Assembly (NCBI RefSeq): GCF_032452875.1
Contig: NC_083869.1
Span: 73,092,501-73,156,500 of the forward strand
Source of the DNA: Bos javanicus
Taxonomy: Eukaryota > Chordata > Mammalia > Artiodactyla > Bovidae
Length of the DNA stretch: 64,000 nt
Reading direction: 5' to 3'
The translations under genes were made by a program, and so were the position numbers. The notes under the pieces are model-generated. The model searched no databases. It was not told the origin of the DNA and saw only the letters and a program-made list of their open reading frames with translations. Shown here in pieces: positions 53,269-63,560 of this stretch; position 1 is the stretch's first letter, and each line of letters opens with the position of its first letter.

Positions 53269-53387
53269 CTTTTTTTGGGGGGTGGGGCACAGCTTGTGGG
53301 ATCTTAGTTCCCCAACCAGAGATCAAACCTGTGCCCCTTGTAGTGAAAACTTGGAATCCTAACCACTGGACTGCCAAGGAACTCCCC
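53269..53387 (-). mobile_element. CHR-type SINE
   Basis: Reverse orientation: T/G-rich tail side, CTTGTGGGATCTTAGTTCCC, GATCAAACCTGTGCCCC, and head ACTGCCAAGGAACTCCCC. Confidence 0.88.
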
Positions 53388-53399
53388 ACAGGACATTAT

Positions 53400-53424
53400 T
53401 ATTGTTGTTGTTGTTGTTTTTTTT
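53400..53424. repeat. (TTG)n and T-run
   Basis: ATTATTATTGTTGTTGTTGTTG followed by a T-run of about ten. Confidence 0.85.
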
Positions 53425-53489
53425 TCACACAGAATCTTTTAAATCGTCCTCATAATTACCATTTCAATCAATCTATAGTCCTTTCTGTA

Positions 53490-53768
53490 CAGAGAAGGCA
53501 ATGGCACCCCACTCCAGTGTTCTTGCCTGGAAAATCCCATGGACAGAGTAGCCTGGTAGGCTCCAGTCCATGGGGTCGCTGAGAGTCCGACACAACTGAG
53601 CGACTTCACTTTCACTTTTCACTTTCATGCATTGGAGAAGGCAATGGCAACCCACTCCAGTCTTCTTGCCTGGAGAATCCCAGGGACAGAGGAGCCTGGT
53701 GGGTTGCTGTCTATGGGGTGGCACAGACTTGGACACGACTGAAGCAACTTAGCAGCAGCAGCAGCAGC
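53490..53768 (+). mobile_element. Bov-A2 SINE, complete and young
   Basis: Complete dimer with (AGC)n tail. A perfect 15-bp TSD ATAGTCCTTTCTGTA lies at 53475-53489 and 53769-53783. It has almost no differences from the other full Bov-A2 at 47304. Confidence 0.96.
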
Positions 53769-53769
53769 A

Positions 53770-54500
53770 TAGTCCTTTCTGTAACAAAACCCTAATATTT
53801 GAGATCATTTCTTTCTGCCTGGAGGAATCCCTTTAACATTTTCTAAAATACAGGTCTACCCATGAAGAATTTTATTGCTTTTTATTTGTGTGAAATTTTA
53901 TTTCATTTTCTGCCAGACAGAATGTTTTTGTTGGGTATAGAATTCTATTTTCTTCTGTTTTTCTATTGTTTCTGCTGAAAAGTCAGCTGATAATCTCATT
54001 GCTTCTTTGAACGTAATCTTTGTTTTTCTATAAGTGCTTTCAAGATTTTCCCTTTGTCTTGTTTTTATGAAGTTTTATTATGATGTACCTACATTTGCTT
54101 ATTTTATTTGCCTTTACTGGAAGGATCAAAATTAGAGCAAGGCAATGAGATGCTTATAGCACAAAATTTAAGGATGAAGTCAATCACCGGGTCATGCAAG
54201 TAAGTGTACCTTCAACCCAGTCCTGCTTACTGGACTTCAATGGAATTTTTAATTTGCAGTTTGGGGTCTTTGTAATTTTGAAAAATTCTCAGCTATTATC
54301 TTTTAACATATTGCTTCTGCTTAAATCTCTTCCTACTTCACTCTAAGTTTCCCATTATATGGATTTTACATCTTTTACATATCTATGTTTCTTACTATTT
54401 CTTCTGTATTTTCCATTTTTTAAATATCTTTATGCTTTATTCCTGATATTGTCTTCTAGTCTACCTTCCAGTTCATTAATTATCTTTTCAGCTGTGTCTA
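53770..54500 (-). mobile_element. Old antisense L1-type sequence
   Basis: Segments such as TTTTGTTGGGTATAGAATTC, TGAAAAGTCAGCTGATAATCTC and TTTTATTATGATGTACC match the antisense of the L1M-type sequence found in plus orientation at 33640-33990. Confidence 0.6.
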
Positions 54501-54540
54501 ATCTGCTGTTAAAGAGTTGTTTTGCCTTGTCTGTCTGTCT

Positions 54541-54649
54541 TTGGCCACACTATGTAGCATGTGGGATCTTAGTTCTCCAACCAATGACTGAAACTGCCCC
54601 CTGCAGTGGAAGTGTGGAGTCTTAACCACTGGACCACCAGGGAAGTCCC
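54541..54649 (-). mobile_element. CHR-type SINE, short
   Basis: ATGTAGCATGTGGGATCTTAG, GCAGTGGAAGTGTGGAGTC and head GGACCACCAGGGAAGTCCC on plus. Confidence 0.88.
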
Positions 54650-54879
54650 TGCCTCATAGAGTCAGTTAATTGCAGCTAATGTATTTTTCAATCCAAGAAT
54701 TTAAAAACTTGTACCATATCCTTTAAAAAAATTTCTTATAGTAGCTTTTTTAAAGTTTCCAGTTCTCTGTAGAAATTCTGAATCTTATCTTTTATCTCTT
54801 TAGACATGTTAAATAAGGATATTTTAAAGTCTGTGTTTGGTAATTCAACAGTTGAAGCCTTTGTGGCTATTTGTCTGTG

Positions 54880-55083
54880 TTAGTTGTTCATTCATGTCCA
54901 ACTCTTTGTGACCCCATGGCCTATAGCCTGCCAGGCTCCTCTATCCATGGAATTCCACTGGAGCGGGTAGAATACCAGTGCCAAGAATACTGGAGTGGGT
55001 TGCCATTTCCTTCTCCAGGGGATCTTCCCAGCCTAGGGATCAAACCTGGGTCTCCTGCAATGCAGGCAGATTCTTTACTGTAT
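54880..55083 (-). mobile_element. Bov-tA SINE with an internal duplication
   Basis: Reverse orientation. The core contains an extra CACTGGAGCGGGTAGAATACCAG before the normal CAAGAATACTGGAGTGGG (54955-54998), i.e. a diverged local duplication of about 30 bases. Terminus and head are otherwise normal. Confidence 0.88.
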
Positions 55084-55621
55084 GGGATATAAGAGAAGAC
55101 CCTTGTTGGTATTCATCCCTTGTCTATTGTTTCTGTTGGTTTTGCCCCTTCATATAGCACTTTCCTATTTATTGTGTGCTGAATAGCATATTTGAAAAAT
55201 TGTATAAGTATTTTTGTGGCCTAGATAGTATCTTCCTCCAGAGGAGTGTTGTGTTTGTTTCTGCCAGGAACTTGGGGCATCAGCAGTGGATAGTGTTACT
55301 TCTGAGGAGTGAGGTTGTCAGAAGCCTTGTCCAACATCTCTATTGTCTTGGTTTTCTCTTCTGAATGAGCAAACACTACCAGTCTATCTCTCCAGATTTC
55401 TGTCATTTCCTGCTAATTCCTTGTAATTTTTCACTACTCTGTTAAATCTCTGATGGCTTTAATCAAATTCTCAAAATATTTTGGCCAGATTTTTTTTGTT
55501 ACCTTCTGCAGAAGAGTTTACCCCAATTTATCCATTACACCATTACCAGATAAGGGAATTCTCCCTCTCTTTTCATTTTCCACTTGATTTGTGTGAGCAT
55601 TTACTCCACACCTTTAAGAAT
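55084..55621. other. Intergenic DNA, probably L1-derived
   Basis: AT-rich, with weak resemblance to antisense L1. Nothing firm. Confidence 0.35.
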
Positions 55622-55800
55622 TTTTTGTTTTTTATTTTGGCTGTGCTGGCTCTTTGTTGCAGTGTGTGGGCTTCTCTTATTGCAGTTCATGGGCTTTGTT
55701 GCCCCATGGCGTGTGGGATCTTAATTTTCTGACCAAGGATTGAATCTGAGTTCCCTGCTTTGGAAAGTGAATTCTTAACCACTGGACCAATCAGGAAGTC
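55622..55800 (-). mobile_element. CHR-type SINE
   Basis: Reverse orientation: TTTTTATTTTGGCTGTGC start, TTGCAGTGTGTGGGCTTC body, and head GGACCAATCAGGAAGTCCT. Confidence 0.88.
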
Positions 55801-56535
55801 CTAAAAGTGTTTTAGACATACACTTTTACATGGCTGGATAGTATTTCATCCAAAGGTTAAGCCAATGTTTATTTAGTTTTTTTGTCTTCAGCTGGACATT
55901 TGAGTTGTATGTCTTGCTATTACTCAGGGTTCTCAATTACAAATGATGGTGTACCAGTTAGTTTAAGCAGATTCTTAACAGAGTGGACATTATCTTTGCT
56001 AGAGCCAGGGGACTTAACTGGGTGCCACTTAGCCAGGAACAACGGTAGACAAGGATAATTCCTTCCCAGATAAAGGGATGAACCTTGGTGGTGCGGCTGC
56101 TACTTGGTAGCTATGACACTGGGGATCATCTAGAACCTGTACCTGAGCAGCCCCACCCCCAAGGTTGTGTCCATCCTCAACAAATGCTGCTTCCCTTCTC
56201 AGAGACACATCTCCTTGGCAGAGCCCAGGCACACATAGAACCCAGCACCAAGAGAGTTTGGCCCAGCCATAGAGGAAAGCATGCTAGAAGGGAAAGGTGT
56301 GAAGCATACCAGTCCTTCTCACACTCAGCATCTCTCCTCTGCAGCCTGATGTTTCTAGGAGCGACCATCACCCTATGGACATCTCTCTCCAGGTGTATCC
56401 TTCTTGGAGTGTGTCTTACAAAGAATATGAAGCAACTCAGACTTGACTGAAAACGCAAGACCTTCTGTGATCCATCTCAACTTGGAGAACATTGAACCAT
56501 GTCACCTTTTGGCCTTGATTAGGGGGTATACTCCT
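55801..56535. other. Intergenic DNA
   Basis: A short antisense L1 trace (about 55820-55900, CATGGCTGGATAGTATTTCATC). The rest is unique, and no exon is supported. Confidence 0.4.
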
Positions 56536-56890
56536 TCATGGATCACAGCCTTGTCATGGCAAAGGGGCTTTGTCAAACAAGTCAATCCTAAAGGAAATCA
56601 ATCCTGAATATTCATTGAAAGGACTGATACTGAAGCTGAAGATCCAGCTCCAATACTTTGGCCACCTGATGCAAAGAGCTGACTCACTAGATAAGACCCT
56701 GATGCTGGGAAAGATTGAAGGCAGGAGGAGAAGGGGGTGGTAGAGGATGAGATGGTTGGATGGCATCACCAACACAATGAACATGAACTTGAGCAAACTC
56801 TGGGAGATGGTGAAGGACAGGGAAGCCTGGTGTGAGGTAGTCATGGGGTTGCAAAGAGTCAGACATGACTAAGTGACTCAACAACAACAA
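56536..56890 (+). mobile_element. BovB with a large internal deletion
   Basis: 56540-56572 (ATGGATCACAGCCTTGTCATGG..) resembles the BovB N-terminal leader region (compare ACCACAGCCTTGTC at 38787). It is joined directly to the C-terminal end beginning CAAGTCAATCCTAAAGGAAATC at about 56578. The 3' terminus reads AAAGAGTCAGACATGACTAAG with a CAACAA tail. If so, nearly 3 kb is missing. Confidence 0.7.
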
Positions 56891-57374
56891 TAAGAGATAT
56901 AACTGGGTGGGAGAGGAGTGAGGAACAGGTGGCCACAGGGACAAAACTGCCCTAGTGTTTAGGGGCCCAAGGGGCTGTGAGAAACTGGTGCTAAGAAGAT
57001 CTTGCATGCTCATCCCTTCCCCTTGTTCTGTGCAGAGAGGGTGTCCTCTAAAAGGTGGTAACCTGTATCCAGAGCCTCTGCTCAGACACAGGCCTGTTAG
57101 GACCACACATGGTCCCATGTGGCACAGAATTCCTTGAAGGATGCTCTCCAGATGTATTCTCAGAGATCTGCAAATTACCTACAAGAGTTTAAAACTGGGG
57201 AGTTTCTATCTCTATGCTAATCCAAAGGATTAATAGACTCATCAAATCATCAAATAACTCATCAACTTAGCATGCTCACATATCTTTTTGTTTTTAAATT
57301 ATGAAATATTTGATACTATGAGAGAAAACATATTACATAAAGGTTGGTTACAAGCTATAAAAATTAGCCTCCAC
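56891..57374. other. Intergenic DNA
   Basis: No repeat recognised with certainty. Confidence 0.4.
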
Positions 57375-59203
57375 AAGAATATACAATGGAGAAAAGACAC
57401 TCTCTTTAACAAGTGGTGCTGGGAAAACTGGTCAACCACTTGTAAAAGAATGAAACTAGAACACTTTCTAACACCATACACAAAAATAAACTCAAAATGG
57501 ATTAAAGATCTAAATGTAAGATCAGAAACTATAAAACTCCTAGAGAAAAACATAGACAAAACACTCTCTGACATAAATCACAGCAGGATCCTCTATGACC
57601 CACCTCCCAAAGTAATGGAAATAAAAGCCAAAATAAACAAATGGGTCCGAATTAAACTTAAAAGCTTTTGCACAATGAAGGAAACTATAAACAAGGTGAA
57701 AAGACAGCCTTCAGAATGGGAAAAAATAATAGCAAACAAAGCAACTGACAATTAATCTCAAAAATATACAAGCAGCTCCTGCAGCTCAATTCCAGAAAAA
57801 TAAATGACCCAATCAAAAAATGGGCCAAAGAACTAAACAGACATTTCTCCAAAGAAGACATTCAGATGGCTAACAAACACATGAAAAGATGCTCAACATC
57901 ACTCATTATCAGAGAAATGCAAATCAAAACCACAATGAGGTAGCATCTCACGCCAGTCAGAATGGCTGGGATCCAAAAGTCTACAAGCAATAAATGCTGG
58001 AGAGGGTGTGGAGGAAAGGGAACTCTCTTACACTGTTGGTGGGAATGCAAACTAGTACAGCCACTATGGAGAACAGTGTGGAGATTCCTTAAAAAACTGG
58101 AAATAGAACTGCCATCAGATCAGATCAGATCAGTTGCTCAGTCGTGTCCGACTCTTTGCGACCCCATGAATCGCAGCACGCCAGGCCTCCCTGTCCATCA
58201 CCAACTCCCGGAGTTCACCCAGACTCACGTCCATCGAGTCAGTGATGCCATCCAGCCATCTCATCCTCTGTCGTCCCCTTCTCCTCCTGCTCCCAATCCC
58301 TCCCAGCATCAGTCTTTTCCAATGAGTCAACTCTTCGCATGAGGTGGCCAAAGTACTGGAGTTTCAGTTTTAGCATCATTCCTTCCAAAGAAATCCCAGG
58401 GCTCATCTCCTTCAGAATGGACTGGTTGGATCTCCTTGCAGTCCAAGGGACTCTCAAGAGTCTTCTCCAACACCACAGTTCAAAAGCATCAATTCTTTGG
58501 CGCTAAGCCTTCTTCACAGTCCAACTCTCACGACCCAGCAATCCCACTGCTGGGCATACACACCAAGGATTGAAAGAGACACGTGTACCCCACTGTTCAT
58601 CGAAGCACTGTTTATAATAGCCAGGATATGGAAGCAACCTAGATGTCCATCAGCAGATGAATGGATAAGAAAGTTGTGGTACATATACACAATGGAGTAT
58701 TACTCAGCCATTAAAAAGAATACATTTGAATCAGTTCTAATGAGGTGGATGAAACTGGAGCCTATTATACAGAGTGAAGTAAGCCAGAAAGAAAAACACC
58801 AATACAGTATACTAACGCATATATATGGAATTTAGAAAGACGGTAACAACAACCCTGTATGCGAGACAGCAAAAGAGACACAGATGTATAGAACAGTCTT
58901 TTGGACTCTGTGGGAGAGGGCGAGGGTGGGATGATTTGGGAGAATGGCATTGAAACATATATCATATCATATGTGAAATGAATCACCAGTCCAGGTTCGA
59001 TGCAGGATACAGGAAGCTTGGGGCTGGTGCACTGGGATGACCCAGAGGGATGGTATGGGGAGGGAGGTGGGAGGGGGTTCAGGATGGGGAACACATGTAC
59101 ACCCATAGCAGATTCATGTTGATGTATGGCAAAACCAATACAATATTGTAAAGTAATTAGCCTCCATTTAAAATAAATAAATTTATATATATATATAAAA
59201 AGA
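57375..59203 (+). mobile_element. L1 3' end, copy 1 (split by BovB)
   Basis: ORF2 C-terminus (LFNKWCWENW.., ..LTPYTKINSKWIKDLN.., residues readable between 57405 and 57755), then beyond the BovB the ADEWIRKLWYIYTMEYY region, a stop near 58833, the 3' UTR, and an A/TA-rich tail at 59170-59203. The frame is broken at 57755 and by the BovB at 58116-58531. Confidence 0.92.
58116..58531 (-). mobile_element. BovB 3' end inserted in L1 without TSD
   Basis: A (GATCT)-type tail at the left (CAGATCAGATCAGATCAG on plus), then the BovB terminus and about 400 bases of C-terminal coding sequence. L1 on the left ends GCCAT and on the right resumes GACCCAGC. The related L1 at 59357 reads GCCATATGACCCAGC, so no duplication and a 2-base loss occurred. 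Confidence 0.93.
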
Positions 59204-60085
59204 ATGGCTGCCATCAAAAAGTCTACAAACAATAAATGCTGGAGAGGGTGCGGAGGAAAGGGAACTCTCTTACACTGTTGGTGGGAATGCAAACTAGTAC
59301 AGCCACTATGGAGAACAGTGTGGAGATTCCTTAAAAAACTGAAAATAGAACTGCCATATGACCCAGCAATCCCACTGCTGGGGAAACCAGAATTGAAAGA
59401 GCACGTGTACCCCAATGTTCATCACAGCACTGTTTGCAGTAGCCAGGACATGGAGGCAATCTAGATGTCCATCAGCAGATGAATGGATAAGAAAGCTGTG
59501 GTACATATACACAATGGAATACTACTTAGCTGTTAAAAAGAATGCATTTGAGTCAGTTCTAATGAGGTGGATAAAACTGGAGCCTATTATACAGAGTGAA
59601 GTAAGTCAGAAAGAAAAACACCAGTACAGTATATTAATGCATATATATGGAATTTAGAAAGATGGTAACGATGACCCTATATGCGAGACAAAAGAGACAC
59701 AGATGTACATAACAGACTTTTGGACTCTGTGGGAGAAGGCAACGGTGGGATGATTTGACAGAATAGAATTGAAACATATATATTATCATAGGTGACATAG
59801 ATCGCCAGTCCAGTTTTGATGCATGAGACAGGGTGCTCAGGGCTGGTGCACTGGGATGACCCTGAGGGATGGGAGGGGGAGGGAGGTGGGAGGGGGGTTC
59901 AGGATGGGGAACACATGTACACCCATGGCTGATTCATGTCAATGTATGGCAAAAACCACTACAATATTGTAAAGTAATTAGCCTCCAATTATAATAAATT
60001 AATTAATTTAATAAAAAAAGCTAACCAGTAAAAAAAAATTTAGCCTCCAATTATAATAAATAAATTGATTAAAAATAAATAAAAC
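59204..60085 (+). mobile_element. L1 3' end, copy 2 and an extra L1 tail
   Basis: Copy 2 starts at the ORF2 position equal to 57960 in copy 1 (GGCTGCCATCAAAAAGTC / GGCTGGGATCCAAAAGTC) and runs to its tail at about 59997-60020. A further ~45 bases (60041-60085) repeat the L1 end TTTAGCCTCCAATTATAATAAA and an A-rich tail. The C-terminal ORF2 frame (59415-59657) is open to the normal stop. Confidence 0.9.
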
Positions 60086-61229
60086 ACGTGTGACTCCATC
60101 ACCCAAATTATGACCCAAAACATCATCACCATGAGGCTCCTTGTCCTGTTCCCCTGTGTTCAAGCAAAATGGAGATGAAACTGGAAAGTGCTCTGGCAGA
60201 CGGAAACTTGCAAGCCCAGCGCACCTAGCTTATTTCATAAACATAAATGAACAGTGTTAACTTGTTTCTTGTAAATGCCTTTGACAGTCATAAAAGAAAC
60301 TGAAGTCATCTTCCTAAAACGATATAAGATAATCACTTTTAACCAATTCCCTGCCATCGGAAAAGTCCTACTGTAATAACTGATCAACATAAAAGGTTAA
60401 ACAACTTTCCCATTCTCACTTTATAAACCATCCTGTGACACAAGCATTATCAGTTTGGGCTTTGAAATCTCCCAGTTTGTGAAATGCTCTTTTCTGCACT
60501 ATAAACTCCAAGTAGGATTTTATTGATCTGGATTCCATGGTTACTGTTCAGGATTTTTGATGCCTGCCTCCACAATCACACAACACTCTTGGAAGCTTGT
60601 TTCATATCTACATACTTTGTGGGGTTTTGTCACAGCCTATGTGTCTCTAAAATATACTTGGTTAGTTTGGGTTATTTTCACCTTTAAAAAATAAAAAAAC
60701 ACTCATTGTTCTGCAATGCTTTTACTTCCCCTCAAACTGATTTTCCTGAGTTATCATGCTGGTGAACCCACCAGCAGTTCACTTGTGTTCGCTTCTGTGT
60801 CAGATTCCATGATGTAACCATCTTGCTAATTCTTGCACACCCTGCTTCCGGGGCCCATCCGGGCTATGCCCTGTTTGGCCTTTGAGAATCCTGTTACTGA
60901 GTCTTCAGGAACACTCACTGGCCTTGTTCAGGGCCTGCCCCACAAGTGGGGCTGATAAGTTGTAAGGTATATGAATCTTCAATCTTATCAGAGAATGCCA
61001 AACTGTTTTCCACATTGGCCATGCTGCCCCATGACGTTAGGGCTGATAGAAGCTGAGAGATGCCCTTGAGATTAAATCAGCCCTCTGTCTCTGCAGGTTT
61101 CACATCTCTGGATACAGAGGGCCAACTACAGAGAAGTGGGGAAGACAGCATGGGAAGACAGCATGGGAACCCATGCCAACTCCAAGGTCAAGCTCTCTCC
61201 CCTACTTAATTGGTCTAATTGATCACTGA
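60086..61229. other. Unique intergenic DNA
   Basis: About 1.1 kb. A weak antisense L1 trace occurs at 60960-61020 (GAGAATGCCAAACTGTTTTCC). No gene is supported. Confidence 0.4.
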
Positions 61230-61478
61230 ATACAAAGTAATGGCTGATAAAAAACAAGGTCCTACTGTACAGCACAGGGAACTATATTCAAAAATCCTGT
61301 GATAAACTGTAATGGAAAAGAGAATGAAAAAGAATATATATATATATATGTATATATGTATGTGTATATATATATATATGTATATACGTATGTATATATA
61401 TGTATAGGGAATCACTTTGCTGTACAGCAAAAGTTAGCACCACATTGTAAATCAACTGTACTTCAATTAAAAAATAAT
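61230..61478 (+). mobile_element. Artiodactyl L1 3' UTR with TA-rich expansion
   Basis: GTCCTACTGTACAGCACAGGG, then GAATCACTTTGCTGTACAGC and CATTGTAAATCAACTGTACTTC. Between them, 61333-61406 is a (TA)n/(TATG)n tract in place of the usual short ATATATGTATA stretch. Confidence 0.88.
61333..61406. repeat. (TA)n / (TATG)n microsatellite
   Basis: Alternating TATATA runs interrupted by TGTA and CGTA units, inside an L1 3' UTR. Likely length-polymorphic. Confidence 0.9.
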
Positions 61479-61539
61479 GACTTTGCAATCCAGGCAGTGC
61501 CCAGGGCACCTTTCTTTTTGAGTGATTTATGAATATTCT

Positions 61540-61680
61540 GTGAGAAAGGTACTGCTGCCATTAGCACTCTGTCCATTCAGAGGAAGATGTAGAGGCAGGA
61601 AGAGGTTAGAAAACATGCCTGAGGTCAAACGAGCACCGGGAATTGAACCCAGATGGTACAGCAGTGGTGACTGCATCCTT
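61540..61680 (-). mobile_element. MIR SINE fragment
   Basis: CATGCCTGAGGTCAAACGAGC and GGAATTGAACCCAGATGG fit the reverse MIR core. Confidence 0.55.
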
Positions 61681-61709
61681 CGGTACAAAGGATACAGCCA
61701 AGCTAGCCA

Positions 61710-61880
61710 TGCGTTCATTCATTCAGCACCCACTGCGAGCCAGGTTACATGAGCCAAGTGTTAGGACTACAGAGGGACATGAGACGGGCCTGGTTCTTGC
61801 CCACAGATCTAGGAAAACCAGACAAAAAATCTGCACACATAAAGTGTGTGATGAGTGTTAGGAGGGGAAAATAAAAGGAC
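61710..61880. mobile_element. Ancient mammalian repeat fragment
   Basis: GTTCATTCATTCAGCACCCAC and TTAGGACTACAGAGGGACATG belong to the same old repeat as at 4985 and 26618. Confidence 0.45.
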
Positions 61881-61960
61881 TAATTTATATACTTCTCTAA
61901 AGTATATAAATAAACCTGGCATTTAAGCCAAGATCTAAAACGTCCATAAAGTTAGTCAAA

Positions 61961-62578
61961 TCAGATCAGATCAGATCAGTTGCTCAGTCGTGTCCGACTC
62001 TTTGCGACCCCATGAATTGCAGCACGCCAGGCCTCCCTGTCCATCACCAACTCCCGGAGTTCACCCAGACTCACATCCATTGAGTCAGTGATGCCATCCA
62101 GCCATCTCATCCTGTGTCGTCCCCTTCTCCTCCTGCCCCCAATCCCTCCCAGCATCAGAGTCTTTTCCAATGAGTCAATTCTTTGCATGAGGTGGCCAAA
62201 GTACTGGAGTTTCAGCTTTAGCATCATTTCTTCCAAAGAAATCCCAGGGCTGATCTCCTTGCAGTCCAAGGGACTCTCAAGAGTCTTCTCCAACACCACA
62301 GTTCAAAAGCATCAATTCTTCGGCGCTCAGCCTTTTCACAGTCCAACTCTCACATCCATACATGATCACAGGAAAAACCATAGCCTTGACTAGACGAACC
62401 TTGGTTGGCAAAGTAATGTCTCTGCTTTTGAATACGCTATCTAGGTTGGTCATAACTTTCCTTCCAAGGAGTAAGCATCTTTTAATTTCATGGCTGCAAT
62501 CACCATCTGTAGTGATTTTGGAGCCCAGAAAAATAAAGTCTGACACTGTTTCCACTGTTTCCCCATCTATTTCCCATG
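61961..62578 (-). mobile_element. BovB 3' end with perfect TSD
   Basis: A (GATCT) tail at the left and 620 bases of C-terminal coding sequence in reverse. A perfect 13-bp TSD AAAGTTAGTCAAA is found at 61948-61960 and 62579-62591. On the minus strand it has frames at 62555-62277 and 62299-61976, which a deletion of about 30 bases near 62260 separates. Confidence 0.95.
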
Positions 62579-62591
62579 AAAGTTAGTCAAA

Positions 62592-63179
62592 AGAAGTCCA
62601 CATATTGGGGTGTGTATGTGTGCGTATGCGGGCGCACAAAGGGGGCAAGGAAAGGGATCAGAGAAAGGGAGAACAAATGCAAAGGCCCCGAGGCAGGAAA
62701 GTTACTGGGGTGCAGTGACCCAGAACGGGGTGAAAGAGGAAGGCGGGAGCTAAGAGTTGAGGGTCCAAGAACTTTATGCTAATCTTCATGTGCCCACCCC
62801 TCCCCCCACCCCAGCCCGCCCACCCCACCCCCCCCCCCCACACACACTGGACCCATCTCAATTCTCTGCCACTAGGATTCTAGAGGAAGAAGCTGAGGTC
62901 ATCCTAATCTGGAGTCATTCAGCCAAAGTCACAGACCCCGAAACAGAGTTAGATTCACAACCCGGACATCCTGCGCCCAGGTGAGCCTTCCCCTCCTTGT
63001 GAGGCCTGGGTGCTGGACCCCAGGGGGATTCCAGAAATGTTTACCATGAGTGTGATGCCAAACAGCTCAGCAGACCTTTGACCAGGCACCATTCCTCACT
63101 AATATGAGAGGTGTATGGAAACAGAAGCTTTAAGAAGGGACAGAGACATAAGATGAGACTCTAGTTCAGGCCAGAGGGG
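62592..63179. other. Unique DNA with C-rich tract
   Basis: Contains a low-complexity CCCACCCC / poly-C / CACACA tract at 62796-62846. Otherwise nothing is recognised. Confidence 0.5.
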
Positions 63180-63560
63180 ATGTCCTGGGTTTGAATCTCA
63201 GCTTTGCCTCTTGTGGGCTTCCCTGGTGGCTCAGAAGGTAAAGAATCTGCCTGCAATGTGGGAGACTCAGGTTCTATCCCTGGGTCGGGAGGATCCCCTG
63301 GAGAAGAAAAAGGCAAGCCACTCCAGTATTCTTGCCTGGAGAATGTCACAGACAGAAGAGCCTGGCAGGCTACAGGTCATGGGGTCACAAGGAGTCAGAC
63401 ACAACTGAGTACGAACACTGTCACTTTACTTTGTTAGCTCTGTGACCTTAGATAAGTTACTCAACCTCTCTGTGCCTCTACTTCCCATCTGCAAAACAGG
63501 AGTAATCGTGGGACCGACCTCTCAAGGTTGTTATGAGGCTTCAGGCAGGTAAGTCAGCAA
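63180..63560 (+). mobile_element. MIR SINE split by Bov-tA
   Basis: GGGTTTGAATCTCAGCTTTGCC (63188-63209) and, after the SINE, TCTGTGACCTTAGATAAGTTAC.., ..CTCTCTGTGCCTC.. and ..CTCTCAAGGTTGTTATGAGG (63437-63540) are successive MIR segments. Confidence 0.85.
63216..63425 (+). mobile_element. Bov-tA SINE
   Basis: Complete: GGGCTTCCCTGGTGGCTCAG head, CCACTCCAGTATTCTTGCCTGG core and AGTCAGACACAACTGAG terminus. Inserted in the MIR. Confidence 0.93.

Noticed and set aside
58116..58135. GATC-rich runs (GATCAGATCAG) as a regulatory cluster
   Set aside because: They are the pentamer tail of BovB and recur at each young BovB 3' end.
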